From Prevotellaceae bacterium (GTDB lineage Bacteria; Bacteroidota; Bacteroidia; Bacteroidales; UBA932): 7,386 bases of DNA. The notes beneath the pieces are model-generated. The model was not told the DNA's origin. It saw nothing but the letters and a program-made list of their open reading frames with translations, and ran no database searches. The DNA is taken from positions 1 through 7,386 of the forward strand of contig JAIRLT010000014.1 in the NCBI GenBank assembly GCA_031259225.1, in the 5' to 3' direction. Positions 6,771 to 7,386 of this stretch are shown here, in pieces. Position 1 is the first letter of the stretch; each line of letters begins with the position of its first letter. A program made the position numbers and the translations under genes.

Positions 6771-6804
6771 AAAAAGAGCTACTATTTTCATAGCAACTCT
6801 TTTT
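6771..6804. terminator. Bidirectional hairpin terminator after the toxin gene
   Basis: AAAAAGAG (6771-6778) pairs with CTCTTTTT (6797-6804). The helix can extend with CTA/TAG after a small bulge. Because the stem carries an A-run on one side and a T-run on the other, it can act on both strands. It begins 13 nt beyond the toxin stop codon on the - strand, where it most likely ends the toxin-antitoxin transcript. Confidence 0.75.
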
Positions 6805-6817
6805 AATGATATTGTGA

Positions 6818-7147
6818 CTATTTTTCAATTTTTGCCAGCAACTCTTTCAATTCTTTATCAGAAATATCTGTCTGTTCATTTTTATCATAAATAGCAAGCA
6901 GAAAAACAGTTTCGCCTGTTATATAAAGATGAGTAATCACCCTCGCTCCGCCTGATTTTCCACGACCTTTGGAGGCAATTGCCAAGCGTATTTTAAAGCA
7001 GTTATTACCCAACAAAACCCCTTTTTTCGGATTTCGCTCCAATTCTTCAATTAGCAAAGCATATTCCGTTTTTAACGACGGGAATTTTTTTGCCAATCGT
7101 TTTAGTTGTCTGTCGAAAGGTGCTATCGTGAGTACGTTATAGTTCAT
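6818..7147 (-). CDS. Type II toxin of the RelE/ParE superfamily
   Basis: This is a 109-residue basic protein with the size and pattern of the RelE/ParE fold. Helices with FDRQLKRLAKKFPSLKTEY (11-29) lead into a strand with FKIRLAI (51-57), then GKSGGARVI (63-71) with the family's conserved basic R69, then VFLLAIYDKNEQ (81-92) and a C-terminal helix ISDKELKELL (95-104). The family holds ribosome-dependent mRNA endonucleases (RelE, HigB) and gyrase inhibitors (ParE). The GGARVI and YDKNE patterns lean towards RelE/HigB, but the target cannot be settled from sequence. The ATG at 7147 was chosen because it gives the usual short N-terminus and an 11-nt overlap with the antitoxin gene, a sign of translational coupling. 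The longer frame from 7183 would add 12 residues inside the antitoxin gene. The gene is AT-rich compared with priA and its neighbours, which fits horizontal transfer. Confidence 0.88.
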   Translation of the reverse strand: MNYNVLTIAPFDRQLKRLAKKFPSLKTEYALLIEELERNPKKGVLLGNNCFKIRLAIASKGRGKSGGARVITHLYITGETVFLLAIYDKNEQTDISDKELKELLAKIEK

Positions 7148-7349
7148 TAAGCAGCTCTTTTGCCGGACGTGCAAATAATTCACCTTTTTTTACCAAGTTA
7201 ACCGTATCAACAGCTTCCTTGATTTCTTGCAACAACAGCGCCTTTTCGCTTGTAATCGGTTGAACTTCTACAAACGAAAAGTTGTTGATCAACTCCATAA
7301 AAAACAACGCCTTACTTTCTTTTACATCTAACAATACTTTCATACTCAT
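7137..7349 (-). CDS. Antitoxin partner of the RelE/ParE-like toxin
   Basis: This is a 70-residue protein directly upstream of the toxin, overlapping it by 11 nt. Antitoxin first with overlapping genes is the RelBE/ParDE arrangement. The N-terminal part (MKVLLDVKESKALFFMELINNF, read in two halves from residue 3) has the beta-strand-plus-helix look of a small DNA-binding or dimerisation domain. The rest is an amphipathic, charged helix (SEKALLLQEIKEAVDTV) and a tail, RPAKELLNEL, of the kind that wraps the toxin. I cannot assign a named antitoxin family. The assignment rests mainly on position and size plus this pattern. The start could be ATG 7349 or ATG 7343 two codons later; both fit the leader from the putative -7 box. 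Antitoxins of this type usually repress their own operon. Confidence 0.82.
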   Translation of the reverse strand: MSMKVLLDVKESKALFFMELINNFSFVEVQPITSEKALLLQEIKEAVDTVNLVKKGELFARPAKELLNEL

Positions 7350-7368
7350 TTATAATTACATCAATATG

Positions 7369-7376
7369 CGAAGATA
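7369..7376 (-). promoter_or_regulatory. Probable -7 element of the toxin-antitoxin operon
   Basis: On the - strand, TATCTTCG (7376 to 7369) matches TAnnTTTG with one mismatch. A transcript from near 7362 would have a leader of about 13 nt before the ATG at 7349. The -33 box would fall beyond the window edge. I saw no convincing operator palindrome in the visible part. Confidence 0.5.
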
Positions 7377-7386
7377 CATAAAATTT

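Noticed and set aside
7137..7183. Longer toxin start at 7183
   Set aside because: It would lie deep in the antitoxin gene and add residues not expected at the N-terminus of RelE/ParE proteins. ATG 7147 gives a normal short N-terminus.

Overview
The window comes from a member of the Bacteroidota, most likely the Bacteroidales. This is inferred from several promoters of the phylum-specific form TTTG-N18/19-TAnnTTTG, the scarcity of Shine-Dalgarno sequences, a lipoprotein-type prolyl oligopeptidase, and the style of intergenic repeats. The left three quarters is ordinary GC-rich chromosomal DNA. The right end is accessory DNA and visibly AT-richer: by hand count, row 1741-1800 has 38/60 G+C and row 6841-6900 has 16/60.

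Layout: (1) 3-2267, + strand, most of priA, the replication-restart helicase, missing its extreme N-terminus. (2) 2268-2451, an intergenic space with an 8-bp tandem repeat, a 14-bp palindrome, and a Bacteroidota promoter. (3) 2452-3654, + strand, a fold-type I PLP aminotransferase of the LysN/2-aminoadipate group. Its stop codon lies inside a 16-bp tandem repeat. (4) 3722-5830, + strand, an S9A prolyl oligopeptidase with a putative lipoprotein signal, closed by a strong hairpin terminator. (5) 5922-6215, - strand, a small Cro/C1-type helix-turn-helix protein resembling HigA antitoxins but with no partner toxin beside it. It is driven by a near-perfect promoter. (6) 6268-6630, a non-coding repeat block: a 17-bp tandem repeat, a REP/MITE-like cluster of palindromes, and a short AT-rich repeat tract. 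(7) 6649-6804, an orphan -7 box, a possible decayed reading frame, and a bidirectional hairpin terminator. (8) 6818-7349, - strand, a type II toxin-antitoxin operon (antitoxin first, RelE/ParE-like toxin second, 11-nt overlap), with a probable -7 element at the right edge.

The three large genes do different housekeeping jobs (replication restart, amino-acid transamination, peptide degradation), and nothing in the sequence links them functionally. The least explained feature is the repeat architecture. Three different AT-rich simple-repeat tracts each end in the same GC-rich cap, AATTGGCTGMCGC, and the tracts lie against the upstream edges of promoters. I did not find a convincing new multi-gene system. 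The toxin-antitoxin pair and the HigA-like orphan belong to known classes.
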